Source: Oscillospiraceae bacterium
Lineage (GTDB): Bacteria; Bacillota; Clostridia; Oscillospirales; Oscillospiraceae
Reading direction: 5' to 3'
Assembly: GCA_022846095.1 (NCBI GenBank)
Contig: AP025583.1
Coordinates: 2,914,001 to 2,978,000 of the forward strand
DNA length: 64,000 bases
This document shows, in pieces, positions 7,243 through 15,265 of this stretch. The notes beneath the pieces are model-generated. The model did not search any database. It was not told the origin of the DNA and saw nothing but the letters and a program-made list of their open reading frames with translations. Made by a program: the position numbers and the translations under genes. Numbering within the stretch: position 1 is the first letter of the stretch; each line of letters begins with the position of its first letter.

Positions 7243-8646
7243 TTGGTCTTCTCCAGTGTGTATTTCCTCTTCCTCTACCTCCCCATCGTCTTGGTACTCT
7301 ACTATATCACCCCACTCTACTGGCGCAACGGGGTGCTGCTGGTCTTTAACCTCATTTTCTATGCGTGGGGTGAGCCGGTCTATATCCTCATCATGTTCGC
7401 CTCCATCGCCATTGACTACACCCACGGGATGCTGGTCTCCCGCTGCAAGGCCCGGGACAACGACAGGGGGGCCAGGCTGGCGGTGGCCTCGTCGGTATTC
7501 TTTAACCTGGCGCTGCTCTTTTTCTTCAAGTACTGGGACTTTATCGCCGGGAGCCTGGCGGGGCTGGGCCTGCACTCTATGCCCAAGCTGGGCCTCTCGC
7601 TGCCCATCGGCATCTCCTTCTACACCTTCCAGACCATGAGCTACACCATCGACGTCTACCGGGGGGACGCCCGCGCCCAGAGGAACATCGTGACCTTCGG
7701 CACCTTCGTCACCCTCTTCCCCCAGCTCATCGCCGGGCCCATCATCAAGTACAAGGACCTGGACGACCAGCTGGAGCACCGGGACCACACGCCGGAGAAA
7801 TTTGCCTCCGGCGTACAGATCTTCGTGGTGGGTCTGGCGAAAAAGGTGCTGCTGGCCAACAACCTGGGCATGCTGTGGGACGCGTACAAGGCCATGCCGG
7901 TGGAGAGCCTGACCACCGCCGGGGCCTGGCTGGGCATCCTGGCCTTCTCCCTCCAGCTCTACTTCGACTTCTCCGGCTACTCCGACATGGCCATCGGCCT
8001 GGGGCGGATGCTGGGCTTCGAGTTTTTGCGCAACTTCAACTACCCCTATATCTCCAAGTCCCTCACCGAGTTCTGGCGCAGGTGGCACATCTCCCTGGGC
8101 TCCTGGTTCCGGGAGTACGTCTATATCCCCATGGGGGGCAACCGGGTGAGCAAGCCCCGGCTCTTCTTCAACCTGCTGGTGGTGTGGGCCCTGACGGGGA
8201 TCTGGCACGGAGCGAGCTGGAACTTCCTGCTCTGGGGGCTCTACTTCGGCCTGCTGCTCATCCTGGAGAAGAGCTTCCTCCTGCGGTGGCTGGAGCGCCT
8301 GCCCGCCCTGCTCCAGCACCTGTACGCCCTCTTTTTTATCGTGGTAAGCTGGGCCATCTTCGCCCTGGAGGATTTTTCCCACATGGGGGCCTATCTGGCG
8401 GCCATGTTCGGCTTTGCCCCCGGCGGCGGGGCGGACGGGGCCTTCGGCTACTATTTTGCCTCCTACCTGCCCATGCTGCTGATCGCCTGCCTGGCCGCCA
8501 CCCCGGCGGGGGCCAGGCTGTGGAACCGGCTGCCGAAAAAGGCCCTCTACCTGGCGCTGCCCCTGCTCCTGCTGGCCGGGCTGGTGCTGTCCACCGCCTA
8601 CCTGGTGGACGCCACCTACAACCCTTTCCTCTACTTCCGCTTTTAA
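7243..8646 (+). CDS. MBOAT family O-acyltransferase (AlgI/DltB-like)
   Basis: The product is 467 aa and polytopic, with the usual length for AlgI-type acyltransferases. Starting at TTG 7243 gives the classic N-terminus MVFSSVYFLFLYLPIVLVLY, with AGGTGA upstream; the longer ATG 7198 adds an atypical head. The family signatures are present: PIGISFYTFQTMSY (121-134), FWRRWHISLGSWFREYVYIP (277-296) and TGIWHGASWNF (318-328) with the conserved catalytic His 322. Such proteins move acyl groups across the membrane onto polysaccharide, teichoic acid or peptidoglycan. The DHHW gene 13 bases downstream is the usual periplasmic or surface partner, so the pair likely acetylates an exported polymer. The substrate is unknown. 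Confidence 0.93.
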   Translation: MVFSSVYFLFLYLPIVLVLYYITPLYWRNGVLLVFNLIFYAWGEPVYILIMFASIAIDYTHGMLVSRCKARDNDRGARLAVASSVFFNLALLFFFKYWDFIAGSLAGLGLHSMPKLGLSLPIGISFYTFQTMSYTIDVYRGDARAQRNIVTFGTFVTLFPQLIAGPIIKYKDLDDQLEHRDHTPEKFASGVQIFVVGLAKKVLLANNLGMLWDAYKAMPVESLTTAGAWLGILAFSLQLYFDFSGYSDMAIGLGRMLGFEFLRNFNYPYISKSLTEFWRRWHISLGSWFREYVYIPMGGNRVSKPRLFFNLLVVWALTGIWHGASWNFLLWGLYFGLLLILEKSFLLRWLERLPALLQHLYALFFIVVSWAIFALEDFSHMGAYLAAMFGFAPGGGADGAFGYYFASYLPMLLIACLAATPAGARLWNRLPKKALYLALPLLLLAGLVLSTAYLVDATYNPFLYFRF

Positions 8647-8659
8647 GGGGGGCGCGTTT

Positions 8660-9796
8660 ATGAGTAAAAAATACTGCATGTTTATCACGGCGCTCTTCTG
8701 CGCCTTCCTGGGCCTCTTCCTGGCGGCCAACCTGCTCACGCCCGACCGGGAGTTCTCCCCGGTGGAGAACCGCTACCTCCAGCAGCGCCCCACGCCCACG
8801 CTCAAAACCCTGGTCAGCGGCAAGTTCATGAGCCAGTTCGAGCGCTACACCACCGACCAGTTCGTACTGCGGGACGCCTGGACGGGCCTCAAATCCCGGG
8901 CGGAGGTGGCCCTGGGCAAGCGGGAGAACAACGGCGTGTACCTGTGCGCCGGGGACACTCTCATCACCCGCTACGACGCCCCGGACCCCGGCACCGTGGC
9001 GGAGAACCTGGGGCACGTGGACGCCTTTGCGGAAAAGGCGGGCGTGCCGGTCTGCTTCTCCCTGATCCCCGGCGCGGTGTCCATCTGGGACGACCGTCTG
9101 CCCCAGGGGGCGCCCAACGCCGACCAGGGGGCCATCCTGGAGCAGGCGGCCGCCGCCGTGCCCCACGCCAACTGGTACGATACCGGCGGCCTGCTCCGGC
9201 AGCACCGGGACGAGGACGTGTTCTACCGCACCGACCACCACTGGACCAGCCTGGGCGCCTACTACGGCTACGCCGCCCTGATGGAGGCCCTGGGCCTGAC
9301 CCCCGTCCCTCTGGAGCGGTACACGGCCCAGACGGTGTCCGAGTCCTTTTACGGCACGGCCTACTCCACCTCCGGCATCCACTGGATCCGCCCCGACTCC
9401 ATCCAGACCTACGTGCCCGACGAGGGCGTCACCGTCACCTCCTACACCTACGACGGCCAGGGCAGGCCCACGGAGGAGGCGCGCTCCCTCTACGTCAAAT
9501 CCTTCCTGGAGGAGAAGGACAAGTACGCCATGTTCCTGGGCGGCAACCAGTCCCTCTGCGTGGTGCGCACACCCAATACAAGCGCCCCCAAGCTGCTGAT
9601 CGTCCGGGACTCCTACGCCGACTCCCTGGTCCCCTTCCTCACCCCCCACTTCTCCGAGATCCACCTGGTGGACCTGCGCTACTACAAGGGCTCCATCTCC
9701 GGCTATATCCAGGACAACGGCATCGACGCCGCCCTGGTGCTCTACAGCGTGGCCAACTTCACCTCCGACGGCAACCTGGCCTGGCTGGACCGCTGA
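8660..9796 (+). CDS. DHHW family protein, AlgJ/AlgX-like O-acylation partner
   Basis: The product is 378 aa with one N-terminal membrane anchor (about 7-25) and an extracytoplasmic SGNH-like domain. The name-giving motif YRTDHHWTSLGA carries D192, H193 and H194, and a candidate nucleophile S318 is in IVRDSYADSL; together they form an Asp-His-Ser set like that of AlgJ/AlgX. ATG 8660 follows AAGGGGGG. With the MBOAT protein it should complete acyl transfer to a surface polymer. A shared terminator separates it from the convergent antiporter gene. Confidence 0.9.
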   Translation: MSKKYCMFITALFCAFLGLFLAANLLTPDREFSPVENRYLQQRPTPTLKTLVSGKFMSQFERYTTDQFVLRDAWTGLKSRAEVALGKRENNGVYLCAGDTLITRYDAPDPGTVAENLGHVDAFAEKAGVPVCFSLIPGAVSIWDDRLPQGAPNADQGAILEQAAAAVPHANWYDTGGLLRQHRDEDVFYRTDHHWTSLGAYYGYAALMEALGLTPVPLERYTAQTVSESFYGTAYSTSGIHWIRPDSIQTYVPDEGVTVTSYTYDGQGRPTEEARSLYVKSFLEEKDKYAMFLGGNQSLCVVRTPNTSAPKLLIVRDSYADSLVPFLTPHFSEIHLVDLRYYKGSISGYIQDNGIDAALVLYSVANFTSDGNLAWLDR

Positions 9797-9810
9797 ACCG
9801 CATAAAAAGG

Positions 9811-9846
9811 AAAAGCCCGGCCCATCCGTAGATGGGCCGGGCTTTT
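9811..9846. terminator. Bidirectional intrinsic terminator
   Basis: A perfect 16-bp stem (AAAAGCCCGGCCCATC) with loop CGTA carries A on one flank and T on the other. It serves the DHHW gene and the convergent antiporter gene. Confidence 0.93.
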
Positions 9847-9862
9847 CTATGTCTGGAAGCGC

Positions 9863-11506
9863 TTACTTCGCAGCCTTGGCGGCCACGGGAGTATTCTTGC
9901 CGGTGATGTACTTGATGATAAAGAGCACCGCGACCATCAGAATGATGGCGATGATCAGGTTGACCACCACGTTCTGGACAAAGCCGGCGATCAGGTAGGA
10001 CACGAAGCAGACCGCGGCCACGGTGAGCACGTAGGGGATCTGCGTACCCACGTGGTTGAGGTGGTTGCACTGGGCGCCGGTGGAGGACATGATGGTGGTG
10101 TCGGAGATGGGGGAGCAGTGGTCGCCCATGACGGCGCCGGCCATGCAGGCGGAGATGCCGATGACCTGGATGGTGGTGCCGGAGGGGAACACGGCCACGA
10201 TGATGGGGATCAGGATGCCGAAGGTGCCCCAGGAGGTACCGGTGGCGAAGGCCAGCCCGCAGGCGATGAGGAAGATGATGGCGGGCAGCAGGTTGCGCAG
10301 GCCCTCGGCGTAATTGTTGATGAAGGCCGCCACGAAGTCGGCCGCGCCCAGGGCGCCGGTGATGCCGCTGATGGTCCAGGCGAAGGTCAGGATCAGGATG
10401 GCGGGCACCATCTGCTTGAAGCCGGCGGGGATGGAGTCGGTAAACTCGGTGAAGGTGATGTTGCGGCGCACCAGCACATAGTAGATGAAGGCGAACAGGA
10501 TGGCCATGAAGCCGCCGTACATCAGGCCGGAGTAGGCGTCGCAGCTGGCGAAGGCGTTCACCAGGTCCATGTAGGTCTCGCCGCCGGCGTCAAAGAAGCC
10601 GCCGGTGTAGATAAGGCCCACGATGCAGGTGGCGATGAGCACCAGGACGGGGATGACCAGGTCGATGACCTTGCCCTTGACGGAGACGTTCTCCACCTGG
10701 GCGTCGGCGTAGGGCCGGTCGGGGGTGGTGTACAGGTCGCCGTTGTACTTGGCGTTGTACTCGTGGGTCTTCATGGGCCCGAAGTCGATGTCGAAGATGG
10801 AGATCAGCACCACGGTGAGCAGGGTCAGCAGGGCGTAGTAGTTGAAGGGGATCGCCTGCATGAACAACTGCAGGCCGTCGGTGCCGGGCACCATGCCGGC
10901 CACGGCGGCCGCCCAGGAGCTGATGGGGGCGATGATGCACACGGGTGCGGCGGTGGAGTCGATGAGGTAGGCCAGCTTGGCGCGGGAGATGTTGTGCGCG
11001 TCGGTCACGGGGCGCATCACGCTGCCCACGGTCAGGCAGTTGAAGTAGTCGTCCACGAAGATCAGCACGCCCAGGCCGAAGGTGGCCAGCTGCGCGGTCT
11101 TGCGGGTCTTGATGGCCTTGCGGGCCCAGTCGCCGTAGGCCTTGGAGCCGCCGGACTTATTCATGAGGGCCACGACGATGCCCAGAACCACCAGGAAGAT
11201 GACGATGCCCATATTGCCGGACACCTTGTCGATCATGGTGCCGAAAAGCATCTCGGTGGCCGCGATGGGGTTGCCCAGCGAGATGAACAGGGAGCCCACC
11301 GCGCAGCCGAAGAACAGGGATACGTACACTTCCTTGGTAATCAGGGCAAGACCGATGGCCAGGATGGGCGGCAGCAGCGCCCAGCCGGTGCCGACCAGAC
11401 CCACTTCAGGGTTGCCTCTGCCGCTGACAATAGCGGCGACGATCAGGATCAGGGCTACGACCAGATAGATAATCAGCGGTAGTTTGCTTTTCTTCTTGGT
11501 TTGCAT
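9863..11506 (-). CDS. NhaC-family Na+/H+ antiporter
   Basis: The product is 547 aa and has more than ten hydrophobic helices. It matches the Na_H_antiporter (NhaC/YuiF-like) superfamily in length and in motifs such as VDDYFNCLTVGSVMRPVTD, FATGTSWGTFGILIPI and MGDHCSPISDTTIMSS. Family members exchange Na+ for H+ or, in some groups, for organic acids or amino acids, so the exact substrate is open. The start is ATG 11506, 5 bases after AAAGGGAGGG. It lies downstream of niaR in the same direction but has its own promoter 154 bases away, so linked control is not shown. Confidence 0.88.
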   Translation of the reverse strand: MQTKKKSKLPLIIYLVVALILIVAAIVSGRGNPEVGLVGTGWALLPPILAIGLALITKEVYVSLFFGCAVGSLFISLGNPIAATEMLFGTMIDKVSGNMGIVIFLVVLGIVVALMNKSGGSKAYGDWARKAIKTRKTAQLATFGLGVLIFVDDYFNCLTVGSVMRPVTDAHNISRAKLAYLIDSTAAPVCIIAPISSWAAAVAGMVPGTDGLQLFMQAIPFNYYALLTLLTVVLISIFDIDFGPMKTHEYNAKYNGDLYTTPDRPYADAQVENVSVKGKVIDLVIPVLVLIATCIVGLIYTGGFFDAGGETYMDLVNAFASCDAYSGLMYGGFMAILFAFIYYVLVRRNITFTEFTDSIPAGFKQMVPAILILTFAWTISGITGALGAADFVAAFINNYAEGLRNLLPAIIFLIACGLAFATGTSWGTFGILIPIIVAVFPSGTTIQVIGISACMAGAVMGDHCSPISDTTIMSSTGAQCNHLNHVGTQIPYVLTVAAVCFVSYLIAGFVQNVVVNLIIAIILMVAVLFIIKYITGKNTPVAAKAAK

Positions 11507-11563
11507 ATTACCCTCCCTTTCTGATACGAACCCTCCGCTTCCCACACCGGAAGGTTCAACCAA

Positions 11564-11592
11564 AGCATACTACAATTTGTTGAGAAAGGCAA
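11564..11592 (-). promoter_or_regulatory. Promoter of the NhaC-type antiporter gene
   Basis: On the minus strand TTGCCT (11592-11587) and TATGCT (11569-11564) are 17 bases apart, 58 bases before the start codon. Confidence 0.5.
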
Positions 11593-11600
11593 GGCTTTTT

Positions 11601-11648
11601 GCACAATGTGACCAACACTTTAGCGATTTAAAGCGTACTTCATTGTGC
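11601..11648. promoter_or_regulatory. Nested inverted repeat upstream of the antiporter promoter
   Basis: GCACAATG (11601-11608) and CATTGTGC (11641-11648) are perfect inverted arms, with a smaller CTTTA/TAAAG hairpin inside. The repeat ends 9 bases upstream of the -35 box, the right place for an activator or a looped repressor site. No T run follows on either strand, so it is not a normal terminator. Confidence 0.45.
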
Positions 11649-11660
11649 AGACTGCGCAGT

Positions 11661-12185
11661 TTACATCCGAAGCAGAAGATTTTCCCGCTCCAGCGCCGCC
11701 GTTACCCGGTCCATGGCGGCCTGATCGGGGCAGCGCACGGTGTGCAGATGGATGCCGCCGGTCAGGTCGGACAGGGGTTTGGCCCCGTGCTCCGCCACCC
11801 GGCGCAGGAACTCCTGCACGTCGTACCGGCTGCGCACGCGGAGCACGCCGGTGAGCTGGCCGTAGACCGGGTGCTCCACCACCACGTCCACCACCTCGCC
11901 CCCCGCGTCCACGACGGCGGTGAGCTCCCGGCCCATGTCCTCCGGCGCGTGGACGCAGGCCAGCTTGCGTTCCACCCCCGCCGCAGGGGCGCGCAGGTAC
12001 ACGTACCCCCGGGGGGTGGCCGCGATGTCGGTCCCCGCGGCCCGGAGCAGGGCGATGTCCCCCACCACAATCTGGCGGGAGACCGAGAAGCGCTCCCCCA
12101 GGGCGGCGGCGCTCACCGGGGCCTGGGCCCCCTCCAGGAGCCGGGCGATGGCCTGCCTGCGCTGGGCGGCGGTGTACTGGGTCAT
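11661..12185 (-). CDS. niaR: NiaR-type niacin-responsive transcription repressor
   Basis: The product is 174 aa. The N-terminal winged helix-turn-helix (about 8-60, HTH_11 type: PVSAAALGERFSVSRQIVVG) is followed by a 3H domain (about 70-170), named for its conserved histidines (VVVEHPVYGQL, GGIHLHTVRC). This architecture is the NiaR/YrxA repressor, which represses NAD precursor genes when nicotinic acid is present. ATG 12185 follows AAGGAGGAA. No NAD biosynthesis or niacin transport gene is adjacent, so its regulon must lie elsewhere. A palindrome downstream of its own -10 suggests autoregulation. Confidence 0.9.
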   Translation of the reverse strand: MTQYTAAQRRQAIARLLEGAQAPVSAAALGERFSVSRQIVVGDIALLRAAGTDIAATPRGYVYLRAPAAGVERKLACVHAPEDMGRELTAVVDAGGEVVDVVVEHPVYGQLTGVLRVRSRYDVQEFLRRVAEHGAKPLSDLTGGIHLHTVRCPDQAAMDRVTAALERENLLLRM

Positions 12186-12203
12186 GGGGTTTCCTCCTTA
12201 TAC

Positions 12204-12223
12204 TGATAATTTTACCGTTATCA
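12204..12223. promoter_or_regulatory. Palindromic operator candidate in the niaR 5' region
   Basis: TGATAA-N8-TTATCA lies between the niaR -10 box and its ribosome site, a position suited to autorepression. Assignment to NiaR is inference from location. Confidence 0.5.
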
Positions 12224-12224
12224 C

Positions 12225-12253
12225 AGTATATCACGCCTGCGGTCTGTACGCAA
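12225..12253 (-). promoter_or_regulatory. niaR promoter
   Basis: On the minus strand TTGCGT (12253-12248) and TATACT (12230-12225) are 17 bases apart. Confidence 0.55.
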
Positions 12254-12259
12254 ATGACC

Positions 12260-12288
12260 TTGCTTTTTTCCCATGCAGGCGGTAGAAT
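12260..12288 (+). promoter_or_regulatory. Promoter of the YheO-regulator/dipeptidase operon
   Basis: TTGCTT (12260-12265) and TAGAAT (12283-12288) are 17 bases apart, divergent from the niaR promoter. Confidence 0.55.
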
Positions 12289-12330
12289 ATAGAGGCTATG
12301 TCATTCTTTTCACAAGGGGGAAACGAGCGC

Positions 12331-12981
12331 ATGACACGGGACGAGGCCTTTGAATTCCTGGACCGCACCGCCCGGGGCGTGGCGGAGATGTTCGGCTCCT
12401 CCTGCGAGACGCTGGTCCACGACATGGGGGACCCCAGCCACCCCATCCTGTCCATCTACAACGGACATGTCTCCGGCCGCTCGGTGGGCTCCACCCTGGA
12501 CATTCTGGGCACCGCCAAGGAGCTGGACGAGACCGCCCTCGTCACCGACTTCGTCAACCTCTACGCCACCACCCCCGCGGGCCAGCAGATTAAAAGCAGC
12601 ACCTTCCACCTCATCGGGGAGGGGTACAACCTGGCCCTGGGCATCAATTTCGACTACACCTCCCTGGTCTACGCAAACAAGATCCTGGTGGACCTCATGA
12701 GCGCGGAGGCCGACCTCCAGAGCGCCATGTGGCAGGGAGGGGACACCCGGCTGGCCGCCCTCTTCGACGAGTGCCTGTCCGCCGTGGGCAAGCCGGTGGC
12801 CGCCCTGAACAAGCGGGACCGGATGAAGATTATCGCCCTGCTGGATCAGAAAAACGCCTTCTCCTTCCGCAAGTCGGTGCCCTTTGTGGCAAAGCACCTG
12901 CAGGTCTCCCGGTACACGGTGTACAAGTACCTGGGTGAGCTGGCGGAGTTTGGCGGCGGGGACGAGGGCGTCAACCCATAA
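12331..12981 (+). CDS. YheO/DauR-type regulator (PAS-like plus HTH)
   Basis: The product is 216 aa. Residues 1-115 fit the YheO-like PAS domain (GVAEMFGSSCETLVHDMGDP, SIYNGHVSGRSVGS, KSSTFHLIGEGYNLALGINF). The C-terminal 60 residues form a helix-turn-helix (FSFRKSVPFVAKHLQVSRYT). The family includes DauR, a regulator of D-amino acid use. ATG 12331 is preferred over the upstream ATG 12298 because AAGGGGG (12314-12320) is placed for it. The dipeptidase gene starts 22 bases downstream, so a role in peptide or D-amino acid metabolism is plausible. Confidence 0.85.
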   Translation: MTRDEAFEFLDRTARGVAEMFGSSCETLVHDMGDPSHPILSIYNGHVSGRSVGSTLDILGTAKELDETALVTDFVNLYATTPAGQQIKSSTFHLIGEGYNLALGINFDYTSLVYANKILVDLMSAEADLQSAMWQGGDTRLAALFDECLSAVGKPVAALNKRDRMKIIALLDQKNAFSFRKSVPFVAKHLQVSRYTVYKYLGELAEFGGGDEGVNP

Positions 12982-13003
12982 CCTGAATATTGGAGGGATT
13001 TCC

Positions 13004-14419
13004 ATGTACGAGGAACAGATCAGCGCCTATTTCGACGACCCTGAGGTGGAGCGTGCCCTGGTGGCCGCGGTCTCCCGCCTGTGCGCCATCCGCAGCGTAA
13101 GGGAGGACCCCCGGCCCGGTATGCCCTTCGGCCCCGGCCCCGACAAGGCCCTGCACGAGGCCCTGGCCCTGTGCGGCGAGCTGGGCTTCGCCACCGGGAA
13201 CTGCGACGGCTACGTGGGCACCGCGGACCTCAACGGCGGGGAGACCGCCCTGCACATCCTGGGCCACCTGGACGTGGTGGGCGAGGGTACGGGCTGGAGC
13301 GTCACCGGGCCCTACGCCCCCAAGCTGGTGGACGGCCTGCTCTACGGCCGGGGCGTGTCCGACGACAAGGGCCCCGTGTGCACCGCCCTCTTCGCCATGA
13401 AGGCGGTGAAGGACCTGGGCCTGCCGGTCAGCAAGAACGCAAAGCTCATTATGGGCACCGACGAGGAGAGCGGCTCCTCCGACATCGCCTACTACTACGC
13501 CCGCAACCCCTTCGCCCCCATGGCCTTCACCCCCGACGCGGACTTCCCCGTCATCAACGTGGAGAAGGGCCACTACCACCCCGACTTCGGCGCGCACTGG
13601 GCCCCCTCCGGGGCCCTGCCCCGGGTGAGCGCCCTCCAGGGCGGCTTCCGCCAGAACGTGGTGCCCCCCGAGGCCTCCGCCCTGGTGCTGGGCCTGGACC
13701 GCGCCGCGCTGGAGCAGGCCTGCCGGACGGCGCAGGCCGGGACCGGCGCGGGCTTCTCCCTTACGGAGGAGCCGGGCGGCTTCCGGGTGCACTGCGCGGG
13801 CGAGAACGCCCACGCCGCCAGCCCCGACGACGGCAACAACGCCCTGTCCGCCCTGCTGGGCCTGCTGGCCGGCCTGCCCCTGGCCGACTGCGGCTCCACG
13901 GCCGCGGTGCGCTCCATGCATACCCTCTTCCCCCACGGGGACAACCGGGGCGCGGCCCTGGGGGTGGCCCAGGCCGACGAGGTGTCCGGCGCGCTCACCC
14001 TCAACCTGGCCCTCATGACCCTGGACGAGACGGGCTTCACCGCCAAGTTCGACGTGCGCTTCCCCCTGTGCGCCAACGAGGACAATTTGAAGAAGGTGGC
14101 CGAGGCCGCCTTTGCCAAACACGGCATCTCGGTCACAGGCGACCCGGATCTGACCCCGCCCCACAGCGTGAGCGGCGACTCCCCCTTCGTCAAGACCCTG
14201 CTCTCCTGCTATTCCCGCCACACCGGTGTGGCCGACCCCAAGCCCCTGGCCATCGGCGGCGGCACCTACGTCCACGACATCCCCGGCGGCGTGGCCTTCG
14301 GGTGCGACTTCCCCGGCTTTAACCCCCACATGCACGGCGCCGACGAGCGGGTGCGGGTGAAGGATCTGCTGCTCTCCTGCAAGATCTTCGCCCAGGCCAT
14401 CGCCGAGCTGTGCGCCTAA
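13004..14419 (+). CDS. pepV: M20 family metallopeptidase, PepV/Sapep-type dipeptidase
   Basis: The product is 471 aa, the size of PepV-type dipeptidases. Metal and catalytic motifs are in order: HILGHLDVVGEG, YGRGVSDDKGPV and GTDEESGSSD, with a late metal His in GGGTYVHDIPGGVAFG. These enzymes bind two Zn2+ or Mn2+ ions and cut unblocked dipeptides in the cytoplasm. The start ATG 13004 follows TGGAGGGA. It shares an operon with the YheO-type regulator. Carnosine-like or beta-amino substrates are possible, as members of the family vary. Confidence 0.9.
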   Translation: MYEEQISAYFDDPEVERALVAAVSRLCAIRSVREDPRPGMPFGPGPDKALHEALALCGELGFATGNCDGYVGTADLNGGETALHILGHLDVVGEGTGWSVTGPYAPKLVDGLLYGRGVSDDKGPVCTALFAMKAVKDLGLPVSKNAKLIMGTDEESGSSDIAYYYARNPFAPMAFTPDADFPVINVEKGHYHPDFGAHWAPSGALPRVSALQGGFRQNVVPPEASALVLGLDRAALEQACRTAQAGTGAGFSLTEEPGGFRVHCAGENAHAASPDDGNNALSALLGLLAGLPLADCGSTAAVRSMHTLFPHGDNRGAALGVAQADEVSGALTLNLALMTLDETGFTAKFDVRFPLCANEDNLKKVAEAAFAKHGISVTGDPDLTPPHSVSGDSPFVKTLLSCYSRHTGVADPKPLAIGGGTYVHDIPGGVAFGCDFPGFNPHMHGADERVRVKDLLLSCKIFAQAIAELCA

Positions 14420-14486
14420 TCAAGCGGTTTTTCTCCCCTTTTGGAGAGGCCTGGATAAAGACATGAAGTAAATGGAGGAAATGAGA

Positions 14487-15206
14487 ATGAAGAAGTTATT
14501 GAAGCGCATTGCCGCCGCGGCCATGGCCGCGGCGCTGGTCGCAGGCCTTTCGGCCTGCGAGTCCGGCGGCGGGATCAGCAAGTTCGACGCCAGCGTCTAC
14601 GTCAAGGGCCTGCTGGACCAGTGCTACCGGGGCGAGTACGACTCCGAGTTCCTGGATCTGATGGATATGACCCAAAATGAGGCCGACGAGACCTACCTCA
14701 GCAACCTGGAGGTGGACGCCGCCAACTTTGCGGACTACTACATGATTTATAACCTGACCGACGAGGTGGAGGGCCAGATCACCGACCTGTTCCAGCAGAT
14801 GTACGACAAGGTGGCCTACACCGTGAAGCCCGCCGTCAAGACCGACAGCGGCTTCAGCGTGGAGATCGCCGTCACCCCCATCGACGTGTACACCCTGGTG
14901 GACGAAGGCTACAACGACATGGTGGACCAGTTCTACGCCGACTACTACGCCCAAACCGGCCTGGACATCTATAACATGAGCAACGAAGAGTTCAGCGCGC
15001 TGGGCGAGGATGGTCAGAATGCCTACGACTACGCCTGGGCCCAGGCCGTCATCACCTACTTCTCCGCCAAGCTGGCCGAGAGCCAGCCCCTGGAGGAGGA
15101 GACCCTGCTGGTGCAGGTGAAGCAGGACTCCGAGGGCATGTGGGAGATCCCCGAGAAGGATTGGAACAACATCGATACTTACTTTAACTACGCATTCCGC
15201 TATTAA
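14487..15206 (+). CDS. Secreted lipoprotein of unknown function
   Basis: The product is 239 aa with a lipoprotein signal (MKKLLKRIAAAAMAAALVAG, lipobox LSAC, Cys at about 25). The mature part is acidic and Tyr-rich (NLEVDAANFADYYMIYNLTD), mainly helical, with no motif I recognise. Three in-frame ATGs exist; 14487 is chosen because GGAGGA is 7 bases upstream. It follows the dipeptidase by 67 bases with no terminator seen between, so cotranscription is possible. A strong terminator follows. Confidence 0.75.
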   Translation: MKKLLKRIAAAAMAAALVAGLSACESGGGISKFDASVYVKGLLDQCYRGEYDSEFLDLMDMTQNEADETYLSNLEVDAANFADYYMIYNLTDEVEGQITDLFQQMYDKVAYTVKPAVKTDSGFSVEIAVTPIDVYTLVDEGYNDMVDQFYADYYAQTGLDIYNMSNEEFSALGEDGQNAYDYAWAQAVITYFSAKLAESQPLEEETLLVQVKQDSEGMWEIPEKDWNNIDTYFNYAFRY

Positions 15207-15223
15207 ACGATAACAAATAAACC

Positions 15224-15265
15224 AAAAACGGAGGCGCGGCCAAATGGCCGCGCCTCCGTTTTTTT
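15224..15265. terminator. Bidirectional intrinsic terminator
   Basis: An 18-bp stem (AAAAACGGAGGCGCGGCC) with loop AAAT ends in T on the plus strand and A on the other flank. It separates the lipoprotein from the convergent DUF1846 gene and touches that gene's stop codon. Confidence 0.92.

Noticed and set aside
10052-11482. A plus-strand frame opposite the NhaC-type antiporter
   Set aside because: Asp/Gly/His-rich shadow of membrane-helix codons, with no homology or ribosome site.
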